Positions 8,123 to 18,315 of a stretch of DNA of 55,889 nt are shown piece after piece. The notes beneath the pieces were generated by a model. It made no database searches, was not told the origin of the DNA, and saw nothing but the letters and a program-made list of their open reading frames with translations. The DNA is from an uncultured Prevotellaceae bacterium (GTDB taxonomy: Bacteria > Bacteroidota > Bacteroidia > Bacteroidales > Bacteroidaceae), in assembly GCA_900313705.1 (NCBI GenBank), contig OMSJ01000007.1, positions 1 to 55,889 of the forward strand, in the 5' to 3' direction. The translations under genes were made by a program, and so were the position numbers. Position 1 is the first letter of the stretch. Every line of letters starts with the position of its first letter.

Positions 8123-9958
8123 ATGATAAAACAATTCCTCGATATAGTTTCCCGCTACTTCCGGCCATACAAGATGTACATCGTATGGTCCATCGTGCTC
8201 AACTTCGTGGCACAGTGGCTCAACGTCTTCTCCTTCGTAGTGCTCATCCCCATCCTGAACATCCTCTTCAAGATAGACCAGAACGTCTATACCTATCAGG
8301 AGTGGACCTGGAAGAGCCTGAACAAAGACCTCATCGTCAACAATGCCTACGCCTGGGTGCAGGAGATGATAGCCACTCACGGCGCATTTCTCACCCTCTG
8401 CCTCATGGGATTCATTCTCGTCTTTATGACCTGCCTGAAGTGCATAGGTTACTGGGGTGCTGCCAACATCATGATGCCGCTCAGTACAGGCGTCGTCCGC
8501 GACATCCGCATGGACATGTACAATAAAGTGATGCGGCTGCCTCTGAGCTTCTTCTCCGCAGAACGCAAGGGCGACATCATCGTCCGCATGAGCACAGATA
8601 TCCAGATGGTGGAGAACTCTGTGACCTCCGCCATCTCCACCCTCATCCAGCAACCCATCGCCATCATCATCTGCTTCGTCACCCTCTTCACAGTCAGTTG
8701 GCAGTTGACGGTCTTCGTGCTCGTCGTCACCCCGCCAGCCGCATGGCTCATGGGAACAGTGACCAAGCGCCTCAAGAACCAGTCGGCAAGCGTCCAGGCA
8801 GGGCTCGCAGAAATCATGGCACAGATAGAAGAAACGCTCAGCGGACTGCGCATCGTCAAGGCATTCATCGCCGAGGATAAGATGGCCAAGCGCTTCAACT
8901 TCATCAACAACGAGTTCCGCAAAGGCATGATAAGCATGATGATGCGCATCAATGCCGCCCACCCCGTGTCCGAGACAATGGGCACCCTCATCATCGTCAT
9001 CGTGCTGCTCTTCGGCGGATGGCTCATACTGGAAGGCAACGGCTTCATCGACGCCTCCACATTCATCTTCTACATGGTCATCCTCTACAGCGTCATCAAT
9101 CCCATCAAGGACCTCACCCGCCAGTCCTACATGATACCCATCGGACTCGCATCGATGGACCGCATCGACTATATCCTCAAGGCCGAGAATCCCATCAAGG
9201 AGAAAGCAGAGCCCAAACCTTTGGACGGTTTCAACCAGCAAGTAGAGCTGCGCGACGTCTCCTTCTATTATAACGAAGGCCGCGACGTCCTGAAGCACAT
9301 CAATCTCGAAATACCGAAAGGCAAGACCGTAGCCCTCGTCGGACAGTCCGGCTCAGGCAAGTCAACCCTGGTGGACCTCATTCCCCGCTACCACGACGTC
9401 TGCGGCGGGCAGATACTCATCGACGGAAAGGACATACGCGACGTCCGCATACACGACCTGCGCTCCCTCATCGGCAACGTCAACCAGGAAGCAATCCTCT
9501 TCAACGACACCTTCTACAACAATATCACCTTCGGCGTAGAGAACGCCACCATGGAGCAAGTCATCGAAGCAGCCAAGATAGCCAACGCCCACGACTTCAT
9601 CATGGAGACAGAAAACGGGTACAACACCCTCATCGGCGACCGCGGCGGCAGGCTCTCCGGCGGACAAAGGCAGCGCGTCAGCATCGCCCGTGCCATCCTC
9701 AAGAACCCGCCCATCCTCATCCTTGATGAAGCCACCTCAGCCCTCGATACAGAGAGCGAGCACCTCGTCCAGGAAGCCCTTGACCGACTGATGAAGTCCC
9801 GCACCACCGTCGCCATCGCCCATCGCCTCTCCACCATCAAGAACGCCGACATCATCCACGTCCTCTACGAAGGTGAAATAGTCGAAAGCGGCCAGCACGA
9901 CGAACTCATCGCCAAAAACGGCTACTACAAACGCCTCTACGACATGCAACAGTTGTAA
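8123..9958 (+). CDS. msbA: MsbA-type lipid exporter (ABC permease-ATPase half-transporter)
   Basis: The 611-residue protein joins a six-helix ABC exporter membrane domain (about residues 15-330) to a nucleotide-binding domain (about 375-605). The latter shows Walker A GQSGSGKST, the signature LSGGQRQR, Walker B ILILDEATSALD and the switch His in AIAHRLS. Domain order and length are those of MsbA, which flips lipid A-core across the inner membrane as a homodimer. Other exporters of the same subfamily carry different lipids, so the substrate assignment is by family. It follows the LtaS-like gene through a 9-bp repeat spacer and precedes the glycan cluster. Confidence 0.88.
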   Translation: MIKQFLDIVSRYFRPYKMYIVWSIVLNFVAQWLNVFSFVVLIPILNILFKIDQNVYTYQEWTWKSLNKDLIVNNAYAWVQEMIATHGAFLTLCLMGFILVFMTCLKCIGYWGAANIMMPLSTGVVRDIRMDMYNKVMRLPLSFFSAERKGDIIVRMSTDIQMVENSVTSAISTLIQQPIAIIICFVTLFTVSWQLTVFVLVVTPPAAWLMGTVTKRLKNQSASVQAGLAEIMAQIEETLSGLRIVKAFIAEDKMAKRFNFINNEFRKGMISMMMRINAAHPVSETMGTLIIVIVLLFGGWLILEGNGFIDASTFIFYMVILYSVINPIKDLTRQSYMIPIGLASMDRIDYILKAENPIKEKAEPKPLDGFNQQVELRDVSFYYNEGRDVLKHINLEIPKGKTVALVGQSGSGKSTLVDLIPRYHDVCGGQILIDGKDIRDVRIHDLRSLIGNVNQEAILFNDTFYNNITFGVENATMEQVIEAAKIANAHDFIMETENGYNTLIGDRGGRLSGGQRQRVSIARAILKNPPILILDEATSALDTESEHLVQEALDRLMKSRTTVAIAHRLSTIKNADIIHVLYEGEIVESGQHDELIAKNGYYKRLYDMQQL

Positions 9959-10098
9959 GCCCCTGACTTCTAAGGTCTAGATACAGGCAACCTTGGTAGT
10001 AAGTCAAAAGCTAAACCATATAATCCGTAAATTCGTTCCACTTTATATTTTCACTAATACGAGAAATTGATTATATTTTATTAATATAAGCCAGAAAA

Positions 10099-11289
10099 AT
10101 GCTCAGCATAAAGAATACCATACGAAAGTGGATTTATAGTACACTTGACAAAGAAGAGAGTCCAATAAGACAAGGATTCGATTCACTAAAGACACAATAT
10201 AATGAGTTGCAATCGGAATTATCCTCGATAATTAATAGGATTAGCATTGAGAATGCCAACCCTAATTCTCTTTTGCACAAAAATCATTTTTATCAGCATA
10301 TCTGCCAGGAATACTTACATCAGTATCATACGAAGCAGAAAACAAAGGACTACACCGATCATTATGTTAGCTATTGCTACGAGGCACCAATGGGGGTAGC
10401 CAATATAGGAGACTATATCCAGACCATTGCAACCGAGGAAGCCATTCGACAGTGTGTGGGGAACAATAGCAAGCAAGTGAAGTTCGAAACCGTTCAGAGG
10501 AACCGTCTTACCAGTCATCAGGGCGGCACATGCGTTATGCAGGGTTGGTATGAACATCAGCAACTCACATTCTTGCCCGGACCAGATACGCGGCCAGTAT
10601 GGGTTGGAACGCACTTTTGCTATGATGCCAGAAAGATGATAGAATGTCTTTATGAAAATAGCAGTATTCGTTTCAAGGATATTGGGTGTAGAGATAAATC
10701 AACAATGGCTTTCTGCCAAAGCTTGGGAATGACAGCCTATTTCTGCAGATGTCTTACTTTAACACTACCTAAACGAAATGCTGTTGAAACACAAAATGCA
10801 AATAGGGTATATATAGTAGATTGTCCAGATAAGATTCTGTCCTATCTGCCTACATCCATTAAGGATGGAGCAAAAATACTAAGTCAACGTAACTGCAAGT
10901 TTGAAAGTTGGATGAATTGGCAACAAAGTCGAATCGCAGCAGAACAATTATTGGCTGAATATAGGCAACATGCGAGATTGGTGGTAACAACAGCCCTGCA
11001 TTGTGCACAACCATGTTTGGCAATGGGGATTCCCGTAGTATTCATTCATCCGAAATACAATGAAGAAGATAGATTTTCTTCCATGGATGGAATTCTCAAA
11101 CAGTATTCCTTAAACGACCTAAAAGAGGGAAAAGTTAGATTTGATGAGAATGCACCAGATATTGAGGATTTGAAATTTGCTCTCTTGCGCAACCTTGGCC
11201 TGTCGCTTAAAGAGAACTTGTCTGATGAAGAAACTCAGGAATTAAAAGAGGTAAGGGCATTTATAGAACAATATAACATTTTAACCTAA
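10099..11289 (+). CDS. polysaccharide pyruvyl transferase family protein
   Basis: The 396-residue protein shows the family's N-terminal ANIGDYIQT motif (about residue 99), a middle section FKDIGCRDKSTMAFCQSLGM resembling the conserved acceptor region, and the C-terminal VVTTALHCAQPCLAMGIPVVF (near residue 294). That last segment is the GT-B-like H...P..A...GIP signature. Such enzymes usually transfer pyruvate from phosphoenolpyruvate to a sugar of a surface polysaccharide. The N-terminal 75 residues are less conserved and coiled-coil-like. It opens the A+T-rich glycan cluster and ends one base before the next gene. No clear promoter was found in the 140-nt gap after msbA. Confidence 0.8.
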   Translation: MLSIKNTIRKWIYSTLDKEESPIRQGFDSLKTQYNELQSELSSIINRISIENANPNSLLHKNHFYQHICQEYLHQYHTKQKTKDYTDHYVSYCYEAPMGVANIGDYIQTIATEEAIRQCVGNNSKQVKFETVQRNRLTSHQGGTCVMQGWYEHQQLTFLPGPDTRPVWVGTHFCYDARKMIECLYENSSIRFKDIGCRDKSTMAFCQSLGMTAYFCRCLTLTLPKRNAVETQNANRVYIVDCPDKILSYLPTSIKDGAKILSQRNCKFESWMNWQQSRIAAEQLLAEYRQHARLVVTTALHCAQPCLAMGIPVVFIHPKYNEEDRFSSMDGILKQYSLNDLKEGKVRFDENAPDIEDLKFALLRNLGLSLKENLSDEETQELKEVRAFIEQYNILT

Positions 11290-11290
11290 T

Positions 11291-12235
11291 ATGATGCGCG
11301 GTTTAATTTCACTTTTGCAAAAAGGAATTCAGAAAGTACCCATACCAGATAATTTCTCAGAGGAAAGATACATGACAGCTTATCCTGACTGTAATGGCAA
11401 GGCAAAAAGACATTACAAAAAAGAAGGAGCTAAGCAAAACCGCATCATGTATGTAGATGATGATATGGGAAATCGTAAAACTACTCCCACGGAAGAGAAA
11501 CCCCTTATTTCTGTCATAGTCACAAGTTACAATTACGAAAAATACATATCTGTAACATTGGACTCTGTTGTAGCTCAAACCTATACTAACTTCGAAATTA
11601 TAGTTGTAGATGATGGTTCCAAGGATTCATCCGTTGATATAATAAAGGCATATTCAGAAAAGTATCCACAAATCAAATTGTATATGCACGAAGGCAGAAA
11701 GAATAAAGGTCTGCCCGCATCCATGCGTCTTGGTATTGAGAAAGCAACTGGGGAATATGTTGCATTCTGTGAGAGTGACGATTTGTGGACACCCAACCAT
11801 TTGGAAGAAAAGATAAAAATCGTTAACCTCTATGAAGATGTTTCTATAATTTCCAATGCAATCAAGATGTTTGGCGATGCAGAGGACATAAAAGCACGAG
11901 GCTGGGTGTGTCAACATATTCGGAAGCTACTTAAGCAAGGAGGTACTCCTGTTGATTTAAGATATAATCAGAGTTTTAATTTTATCCCTACTTTGTCTTC
12001 CGTCATGATTAAGAGGGATCTGCTTCTGTCGCTTGATTATAATACGCCTGTGCCAGCATGGATTGATTTCTGGCTATACAGACAGATTCTAATCAATCAC
12101 ATTCTCTATTTTGTCGATGAAGAATTGACACTCTGGCGTCAGCATCATTCGTTCAACAGCCGGGAGAATTCTGCAAAAATCGTAGATAGTCTTCCTTCTT
12201 TCCTACAAAAAAGTAATCAACTAATCGGTTTATGA
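11291..12235 (+). CDS. glycosyltransferase family 2
   Basis: The GT-A domain starts at about residue 72 with PLISVIVTSYNYEKYISVTL, followed by VVDDGSKDSS (nucleotide-binding Asp) and AFCESDDLWTP, which provides the DxD-like metal site. Length (314 aa) fits inverting GT2 enzymes that add single sugars to lipid-linked glycans. The N-terminal 70 residues, including FSEERYMTAYPDCNGKAKRHY, resemble the short extension found on some capsule GTs. Its stop overlaps the start of the next gene by 4 bp (ATGA), so the two are translationally coupled. Donor and acceptor are unknown. Confidence 0.88.
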   Translation: MMRGLISLLQKGIQKVPIPDNFSEERYMTAYPDCNGKAKRHYKKEGAKQNRIMYVDDDMGNRKTTPTEEKPLISVIVTSYNYEKYISVTLDSVVAQTYTNFEIIVVDDGSKDSSVDIIKAYSEKYPQIKLYMHEGRKNKGLPASMRLGIEKATGEYVAFCESDDLWTPNHLEEKIKIVNLYEDVSIISNAIKMFGDAEDIKARGWVCQHIRKLLKQGGTPVDLRYNQSFNFIPTLSSVMIKRDLLLSLDYNTPVPAWIDFWLYRQILINHILYFVDEELTLWRQHHSFNSRENSAKIVDSLPSFLQKSNQLIGL

Positions 12236-13482
12236 AAGTTCTATGGTTTGAAGTTACAACACCTTCCAGATACACAGGACAAGGTTTGGTCATTGGTGGG
12301 TGGCAAGATTCTCTTGAGAGAATTGTGCGCACATGTTCTGATATAGAGTTATTCATTGCCTTTGAATCACAATGGCCCCAAGAGAAAAAGATAATAGATG
12401 GCGTAATATATCTACCTCTAAATGTCTGTTATACGAAGAAAGAAAAAAAACAAGCAAAGACCACATGGGATGTGAATGCAACTAAACTTGTTCCTCTCAT
12501 GAAGGAGGTGGTATCTGAAGTTGAACCTGATATTATTCAAGTTTTTGGAACAGAGTGGCCTTTTGGACTGATTGCCAAATATACCGACATACCTGTTATC
12601 GTTCATATTCAAGGGGCAATGGCTCCATATAATAATGCTTTGTTTCCTCCGGGCTATAACTTCCTGAATGTAGCAAAGGAGATAGGTTGGAAACATCCCA
12701 AACAAATCCTGGAGGCTTGGAAAAACTATCAATTTGACCTTTCTCGCACAGCAATAGATAAACAAGTTTGGGAGGCTGTCTCTTTTTATATGGGAAGAAC
12801 AAAATGGGATGAAGCTTTATCTGCCGTTATGCATCCAGGGAGAAAATATTTCCATGTTGAGGAAGCACTCCGTCCTCAATTTACTTCTGGACAATTTGTG
12901 TGGAAGGCCCCTAAAAGCCAGCATGTCAAACTTATTTCAACAGGTTGTTCCAATTTTTGGAAAGGACCAGACATGTTGCTAAAAGTTGCTCATCTATTAA
13001 CAAATCTTGGTATAGAATTTGAATGGGATGTCGCAGGATATATGCCTGAATCCCTTCGTCGGATGGTTGAACAAAAAGAAAACTATCGTTTTGAAGATAA
13101 TCATGTGCATTTCCTTGGCTACATTCAGCCTGATGAATTGGCAGAGCGGCTATGTGCATCTACAATGTACGTTCATACGGCTTACGTGGAAAATAGTCCT
13201 AATTCTATCTGCGAAGCTCAATGTATGGGCGTTCCAATAGTCTCAACGAATGTAGGCGGAATATCCACATTGGTCAAACATGCAGAACAGGGTTTCCTTG
13301 TTCCTGCTAATGATCCTTGGCAAATGGCTCATGCCATCATACATCTTGCTTCAGATTATGACATGATGATTCATTTTTCCGAAAGTTCGAAGCTTGTTGC
13401 AAAACAACGACATGATGACCAACACATCTTGGCGCAGTTGCGACATGTTTATACGACACTGCTTAATTTTTCCCATTTATGA
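12232..13482 (+). CDS. glycosyltransferase, GT-B fold (family 1/4-like)
   Basis: The 416-residue protein has a two-lobed GT-B layout. N-terminal features include the glycine-rich opening at about residues 17-24 and [13 protein letters not shown]. The C-terminal donor lobe begins [20 protein letters not shown] (about 230) and ends with the retaining-GT signature [26 protein letters not shown] (the E-x7-E-like region). This is typical of GT4 enzymes of surface polysaccharides. It overlaps both neighbours by 4 bp and is clearly in the same operon. Specificity is not readable. Confidence 0.87.
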   Translation: MKVLWFEVTTPSRYTGQGLVIGGWQDSLERIVRTCSDIELFIAFESQWPQEKKIIDGVIYLPLNVCYTKKEKKQAKTTWDVNATKLVPLMKEVVSEVEPDIIQVFGTEWPFGLIAKYTDIPVIVHIQGAMAPYNNALFPPGYNFLNVAKEIGWKHPKQILEAWKNYQFDLSRTAIDKQVWEAVSFYMGRTKWDEALSAVMHPGRKYFHVEEALRPQFTSGQFVWKAPKSQHVKLISTGCSNFWKGPDMLLKVAHLLTNLGIEFEWDVAGYMPESLRRMVEQKENYRFEDNHVHFLGYIQPDELAERLCASTMYVHTAYVENSPNSICEAQCMGVPIVSTNVGGISTLVKHAEQGFLVPANDPWQMAHAIIHLASDYDMMIHFSESSKLVAKQRHDDQHILAQLRHVYTTLLNFSHL

Positions 13483-14102
13483 AAGGCATGATGAATTGGT
13501 TGGCAGTTGCTGTGGAACACAACATCCAACGACAAAAGGACAAACAAAAGAATGAAGTACTGAAAAAAATACAAGGGAATCCCAACAGATTCGGTTTCCT
13601 TGGAGAATTCAATCAGATAAACTGTCCAGAATGTATTACAATTGGCGATGATACCTGGTTTGGAGAAGGAGCTTTTCTCACAGCATGGGATTATTATGAT
13701 TGTATTATTGACGGAAAGTCTCACAGACAGCATTTCAATCCTTCAATCGTTATCGGCAGGAATTGCCATTTCGGATACCAAAACCATATTACTTGCACTA
13801 ATCATATATCCATTGGCGATAACCTCCTTACAGGAAAGTGGGTTACTATAACAGATAACTCACACGGCAATTCAACATTAGAACAGATGAAAATCGATCC
13901 GTTGAAACGTCCCATCGTTTCCAAGGGTTCAGTGTCTATCGGTAATAATGTGTGGATTGGTGACAAAGCAACCATATTGCCAAATGTGACCATTGGCGAT
14001 GGCGCGATTATTGCTGCAAATGCTGTTGTTACTAAAAATGTTCCTCCCTACACAGTAGTAGCTGGGAATCCTGCCCGGATTATTAAAGCCATCGATAAAT
14101 AA
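13479..14102 (+). CDS. hexapeptide-repeat (LbetaH) acyltransferase
   Basis: The 207-residue protein is dominated by left-handed beta-helix hexapeptides (for example ITIGDD, IVIGRN, ISIGDN, VSIGNN, VTIGDG). It ends with [23 protein letters not shown], the C-terminal signature of WcaF/CatB-like O-acetyltransferases. A likely catalytic His lies in TDNSHGNST (about residue 130). It probably O-acetylates a sugar of the polysaccharide built by the neighbouring transferases, using acetyl-CoA, as a trimer. The first 30 residues are outside the helix. The start overlaps the GT gene by 4 bp. Confidence 0.88.
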   Translation: MKGMMNWLAVAVEHNIQRQKDKQKNEVLKKIQGNPNRFGFLGEFNQINCPECITIGDDTWFGEGAFLTAWDYYDCIIDGKSHRQHFNPSIVIGRNCHFGYQNHITCTNHISIGDNLLTGKWVTITDNSHGNSTLEQMKIDPLKRPIVSKGSVSIGNNVWIGDKATILPNVTIGDGAIIAANAVVTKNVPPYTVVAGNPARIIKAIDK

Positions 14103-14111
14103 ATATCTTTT

Positions 14112-15455
14112 ATGACAGCAAAAGAAAAAAGAGTTATTGCTATTCATCTTCCTCAATTTCATCCCTTCAAAGAAAATGATGAATGGTGGGGGATGGGATT
14201 CACAGAGTGGACAAATGTCACCAAAGCCAAACCACGCTACGAAGGACATTATCAGCCTCATTTGCCTACTGATACGGGCTTCTATGATTTGCGCCTTCCT
14301 GAATCAAGGAAATTACAGGCAGATTTAGCAAAACAATATGGTATCTATGGCTTTTGTTATTATCATTATTGGTTCAATGGTAAACAACTCATGGAGCGCC
14401 CTGTCAATGAAATTCTTTCATCGGGAGAACCGGAATTTCCATTTATGCTTTGCTGGGCAAATGAGAACTGGGCACGTAATTGGGATGGTGGTTTTACGGA
14501 TGTTTTGATAAAACAGGATTATTCCATACAAGATGATATGGATCATATGAGATGGCTATGTAAGAACGTCTTTTCAGACAGACGTTATATTCGAGTTTCC
14601 GGAAAACCAGTTTTTGCTGTATATAGAACATCTCTTTTCCCAAATGTCAAGGAAACATTATCTGTATGGAGACGGATTGCAGCAGAAGAATTTGGAACGG
14701 AATTATATTTGATAGAAACGAAATTTCCAGGAGATATAGAGAATCGTAATTCCATAACAGAAGGATTTGATGCCGCAATGGATTTCCAACCGATAGGAGT
14801 TATGGTTTCAAAGATTCTGCGCGAAAAAGTGAAATTGCTTAATCCAAAGGATATATATAACTATTCAGATTATGTGGATTATTGCAAAGCCTCAGAATTG
14901 CCTAACCGTTGTTTTCCCTGTGTTTCGCCAGGGTTTGATAACTCTCCACGACGTGTTGGTAAGACTTTCTTGTCTTTTACAGAAACATCTCCAAATAAAT
15001 ATGGCGATTGGTTGATGAATGAATTATGTAGAGGAACGTCTTTTCAAGATGACGAAGAGAATTTCGTATTTATAAATGCTTGGAACGAATGGGCTGAAGG
15101 GAATCATATAGAGCCAGATATTAGATGGGGGAGAAAGTATTTGGAAAAAACGAAAGAAACTATAGATTTATATAATAAAAAAGGCGTTCCCGTCGACTAC
15201 GATAAACAAAGGAAAAAAGCCTATGAGATTTATCTAAAAAAACACAAAGGTGAAATCCATGAAAGAGAAATGCTTCAAGAGTATAATCTTTGTAAAGATG
15301 TCATTAAGGCAAAAGACAATTCTTATTATGTAGCAAAACAATTTATAAAATCAAGAAGAAAGCATATGTTACTTAAATACAATATAAAGTTAATGTATAA
15401 ATTAGTTTATTATAAAAAAGTGAAAACATTGTTTGACAAAAGCTATAACACATAA
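14112..15455 (+). CDS. WbsX-family glycosyltransferase (GH99-like domain)
   Basis: The opening RVIAIHLPQFHPFKENDEWW, followed by GFTEWTNVTKAKPRYEGHYQ and GFCYYHYWFNGKQ, is diagnostic of the WbsX family found in O-antigen and capsule clusters. Later motifs WANENWARNWDGG and FINAWNEWAEGNHIEPD are also family hallmarks. These proteins combine a TIM-barrel-like (GH99-like) fold with a presumed transferase role. Length (447 aa) includes a Lys-rich C-terminal tail of about 75 residues that is not part of the core. The gene is strongly A+T-rich compared with the flanking genome. It lies 9 nt after the acetyltransferase gene. Confidence 0.87.
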   Translation: MTAKEKRVIAIHLPQFHPFKENDEWWGMGFTEWTNVTKAKPRYEGHYQPHLPTDTGFYDLRLPESRKLQADLAKQYGIYGFCYYHYWFNGKQLMERPVNEILSSGEPEFPFMLCWANENWARNWDGGFTDVLIKQDYSIQDDMDHMRWLCKNVFSDRRYIRVSGKPVFAVYRTSLFPNVKETLSVWRRIAAEEFGTELYLIETKFPGDIENRNSITEGFDAAMDFQPIGVMVSKILREKVKLLNPKDIYNYSDYVDYCKASELPNRCFPCVSPGFDNSPRRVGKTFLSFTETSPNKYGDWLMNELCRGTSFQDDEENFVFINAWNEWAEGNHIEPDIRWGRKYLEKTKETIDLYNKKGVPVDYDKQRKKAYEIYLKKHKGEIHEREMLQEYNLCKDVIKAKDNSYYVAKQFIKSRRKHMLLKYNIKLMYKLVYYKKVKTLFDKSYNT

Positions 15456-15461
15456 AATAAT

Positions 15462-16409
15462 ATGCCACAACCAAGTTTACCTTTCATAACGATTGCCATT
15501 CCTGCATATAAGACAGAGTATTTGGCAGAGGCTATTCACTCTGCCTTAATACAGACGTATAGTGAATTTGAAGTTCTCGTTGTTGATGACTGCTCGCCGC
15601 GTGGGGTTAAGGAAGTTGTGGAAAAGTTTGATGATGCTAGATTGAGGTATTTTCGTAATGAGAAAAATGTTGGCAAAGAAGATCCGTCGAGAAATTGGAT
15701 GAGATGTCTGGACTTGGCAAGAGGTGAGTATATATGTATTCTGTGTGATGATGATATATATGGACCAGAATACTTGCAGACTTTGGTAACTCTTGTGAAA
15801 ATGTATCCGTCTTGTTATGCTTTCCGTTGCGGCGTTTCTGAGATTGATGAGCGAGGAGATATAAGAGGATACTACTCATTAGCTCCAGAGTTTGAGCATA
15901 TAGAAGAATACATCTGGCATTACTTTAGCCGAAACAATCATCAGACTATAAGTGAATGGATGCTGAAAGTTTCGAGCCTAAAATCTATAGGCGGATATGT
16001 GGCTTGTCCTATGGCGTGGGGATCTGACTGCTCTACCATATATCTTCTTGCCGAAAGGGGAGGAGTTGTTACATCTCCTTCCCGTCAGGTGTTTTTCCGA
16101 TACAGTGGCATTAATATTACAGGACAGAAGTTCAAGTTCATACAACGGAAGGTTTTAGGGTGGCTGCACCAATGCGACATAGCGCGATATATTTTAGATA
16201 GAAGTAGTCATCCAGACAAGGATATGATAAAAGGTGTAGTCGAACAAGAGCGTAAGCATGAACTCCGAAAGCTGTTCAAGCATGCTTCTGCCTGCGAACT
16301 ATGTTCAATGGTAAAAGATCGAAAGAGGTACGGACTATCAATTCCTTTCTTTATAATGATGATGTTACGCAATCCGCTATGGCACATAATTGCAAAAAGG
16401 AAGAGATAA
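15462..16409 (+). CDS. glycosyltransferase family 2
   Basis: The 315-residue protein opens with PFITIAIPAYKTEYLAEAIH and continues with VLVVDDCSPRG (nucleotide-binding Asp) and YICILCDDDIYGPEYL, a DxD-type motif. Together these define a GT2 GT-A domain. The C-terminal 90 residues are basic and have a hydrophobic stretch near the end (IPFFIMMMLRNPLWHII). It is the last gene of the A+T-rich block; the genes after the 175-nt gap have a more typical composition. The sugar donor is unknown. Confidence 0.88.
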   Translation: MPQPSLPFITIAIPAYKTEYLAEAIHSALIQTYSEFEVLVVDDCSPRGVKEVVEKFDDARLRYFRNEKNVGKEDPSRNWMRCLDLARGEYICILCDDDIYGPEYLQTLVTLVKMYPSCYAFRCGVSEIDERGDIRGYYSLAPEFEHIEEYIWHYFSRNNHQTISEWMLKVSSLKSIGGYVACPMAWGSDCSTIYLLAERGGVVTSPSRQVFFRYSGINITGQKFKFIQRKVLGWLHQCDIARYILDRSSHPDKDMIKGVVEQERKHELRKLFKHASACELCSMVKDRKRYGLSIPFFIMMMLRNPLWHIIAKRKR

Positions 16410-16533
16410 ATGAGAGAAACGCACTTGTCAATATCAATTGTTTGGTACAGGACATGGTGATAGTATTAATTTGATGGTAGCTTGAATTCTGAACACAGTT
16501 TTCTATAGACAGAGTAATTATTGATAGCTTTTA

Positions 16534-16565
16534 TTTGCGCGGTGTTGTTTTTTTGTCTATCTTTG
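16534..16565 (+). promoter_or_regulatory. promoter TTTG-N20-TATCTTTG before second glycan gene pair
   Basis: TTTG at 16534-16537 and TATCTTTG at 16558-16565 are 20 nt apart. The TTG start codon of the next gene lies 19 nt downstream. This separates 16585-18315 from the A+T-rich operon as its own transcription unit. Confidence 0.8.
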
Positions 16566-16584
16566 TGCTGTAAAAACATATAAA

Positions 16585-17421
16585 TTGAAGAAGATAGCAG
16601 TACTTACCATGGTTCGCAACGACGAATTCTTCCTGCAGAAGTGGGTGGAATACTATGGTCGTGAACTTGGAAGGGAGAACCTCTATATCTATTATGATGG
16701 AGAGGACCAGACGGTTGGTGACTTCTGCGAGGGGGCGAATGTCTTTGTGCATCCCAAGATAGGTTCGCAGGTAGTGGCGGCGGAGAAGGGACGGCTGAAG
16801 TTCCTTTCGGAAAAGGCTGCTGAGCTCTTTGCCCGTGGCTATGACTTGGTGATAGGCGTTGATGCTGATGAATACATCGTCGTTGACCCTATGGTGGGCA
16901 TCGGGCTCGGGGAGTACCTGTCGCGTCAGGATATTGATGTATGCCTTTCTGCCTTAGGACTTGACTTCGGGCAGAAGCTGGGCGAGGAGGATGACCTTTC
17001 CCTGGAGAAGTCGTTCCTCAGCCAGAGGCATTATGCCCAGATAGGGACACGCTATACGAAGGCATCAATTATTGCCAAGCCTTGCCGATGGGGCAGCGGT
17101 TTCCATCGTGTCAAGGGACACAACTTCCATATTGCACGGGATTTGTATCTTATGCACTTCGGCTATGCCGACAGGAGGATTCTGGAGGACAGGCTGGGCG
17201 ATGTTGACCGTATGGCACAGGGATGGGAGAAGCATATCTACAAGCGTAGCCGTACCATCAAGTATGCTACGAAGGAAAAGGCTCGCGACTTTGACTGGTG
17301 GATGCCCTTTGCACGCAGGGTGCAGACGTGGTGCCGCCCGCCCTATGCATGGAACAAGCCGGCGATGTTCGAGCTGAGGATTGTTGTTAGGTTGCCGAAA
17401 AGGTTTGAGGAGGTGTTGTAG
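16585..17421 (+). CDS. GT2-like glycosyltransferase (Glyco_tranf_2_4 type)
   Basis: The 278-residue product begins KKIAVLTMVRNDEFFLQKWV, the opening of the GT2/GT92-like family in which a short Rossmann-like half precedes the DxD site. Here that site is LVIGVDADEYIVVD (about residues 88-101). The later motif HRVKGHNFHIARDLYLMHFG fits the same family. It probably adds a sugar to a lipid-linked glycan at the cytoplasmic membrane. The start is TTG, chosen because the promoter lies just upstream and no ATG fits. It is separated from the Caps_synth-like gene by 3 nt. Confidence 0.82.
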   Translation: MKKIAVLTMVRNDEFFLQKWVEYYGRELGRENLYIYYDGEDQTVGDFCEGANVFVHPKIGSQVVAAEKGRLKFLSEKAAELFARGYDLVIGVDADEYIVVDPMVGIGLGEYLSRQDIDVCLSALGLDFGQKLGEEDDLSLEKSFLSQRHYAQIGTRYTKASIIAKPCRWGSGFHRVKGHNFHIARDLYLMHFGYADRRILEDRLGDVDRMAQGWEKHIYKRSRTIKYATKEKARDFDWWMPFARRVQTWCRPPYAWNKPAMFELRIVVRLPKRFEEVL

Positions 17422-17424
17422 CTT

Positions 17425-18315
17425 ATGACTTATCTAGGCTTCTTTTTGAGAAAGATGGTCTTTGGGTATCTGTTCCTTTCTTTGTGTGGGGATAAGAAAC
17501 TGCGAAAGAAGAAGCGTAACCAGGTCTTGGCCAAGTTGTGCGAGCAGTTTGTGCAGGACATTCCAGTAGTTATTCCAAAGGACAGTGTACCTGAGCTTCA
17601 GCCGAAGGAATACATTTTCTCCATGTGGCTGCAGGGAGAGGAGAATGCTCCCAGGATTGTGAAGTCATGCTGGGACAGTATTCGCCGCCATAGCAAGGAG
17701 GAGTTGGTCATCCTTGATGCCGACAGCATCAGTCGCTGGATAGACCTCCCCGACGGATTCCTTGACGGGTGGAGGAAAGGAAATGTAAAAGCAAGTCATG
17801 TTTCAGACTTTTGCCGTGTAGAGCTGTTGTGGAAATACGGAGGCTACTGGATGGATGCTACCGACTATCTTTGCCATCCTGTTCAGGAGTTCATTGCCGA
17901 ACAGCCTTTCTTTATTTATTTGGGCGATGAGAGCGGTGACAGTCCGTTCATCCAGAGTTGCTTTATCCGTGCCTATGCCCATCATCCCATAATCGGGGCC
18001 TGGAGGGGAGCTTTCCGTGCTTATTGGGAAAAGCATTCAAAGGCTTTCGACTACTTCGTGTTGCACCGGCTTTTCCGCCATTGTGTGCTGACCAATCCCG
18101 AGGTTGCGAATCTGTTCAATCAGATGCCGCAAATCCAGCATTATTGTACGCACTATGTCAGGTGGGGAGGTTACTGGGACAGTCCATTCGATGAGGAGAC
18201 ATTCCGACAGATAACGTCGGAGGGTGCTTTCCAGAAGATGGAATACAAATCCCCTTCTTCCCAGAATCCTGTTCCTGGCACGTTTGCTGATTACTTTGTG
18301 AACGGTAAGGTCTGA
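17425..18315 (+). CDS. capsular polysaccharide synthesis protein (GT32/Caps_synth-like)
   Basis: The 296-residue protein has an N-terminal hydrophobic stretch and then YIFSMWLQGEENAPRIVKSC, HVSDFCRVELLWKYGGYWMD (about 127-146, with the Gly-Gly-x-Tyr-x-Asp sugar-binding motif) and YFVLHRLFRHCVL. These match the Gly_transf_sug/Caps_synth family, which uses a DXD-like site with a nucleotide sugar. It is the partner of the upstream gene. Its last 25 bp overlap the convergent GT2 gene at 18291-19181. Confidence 0.84.
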   Translation: MTYLGFFLRKMVFGYLFLSLCGDKKLRKKKRNQVLAKLCEQFVQDIPVVIPKDSVPELQPKEYIFSMWLQGEENAPRIVKSCWDSIRRHSKEELVILDADSISRWIDLPDGFLDGWRKGNVKASHVSDFCRVELLWKYGGYWMDATDYLCHPVQEFIAEQPFFIYLGDESGDSPFIQSCFIRAYAHHPIIGAWRGAFRAYWEKHSKAFDYFVLHRLFRHCVLTNPEVANLFNQMPQIQHYCTHYVRWGGYWDSPFDEETFRQITSEGAFQKMEYKSPSSQNPVPGTFADYFVNGKV

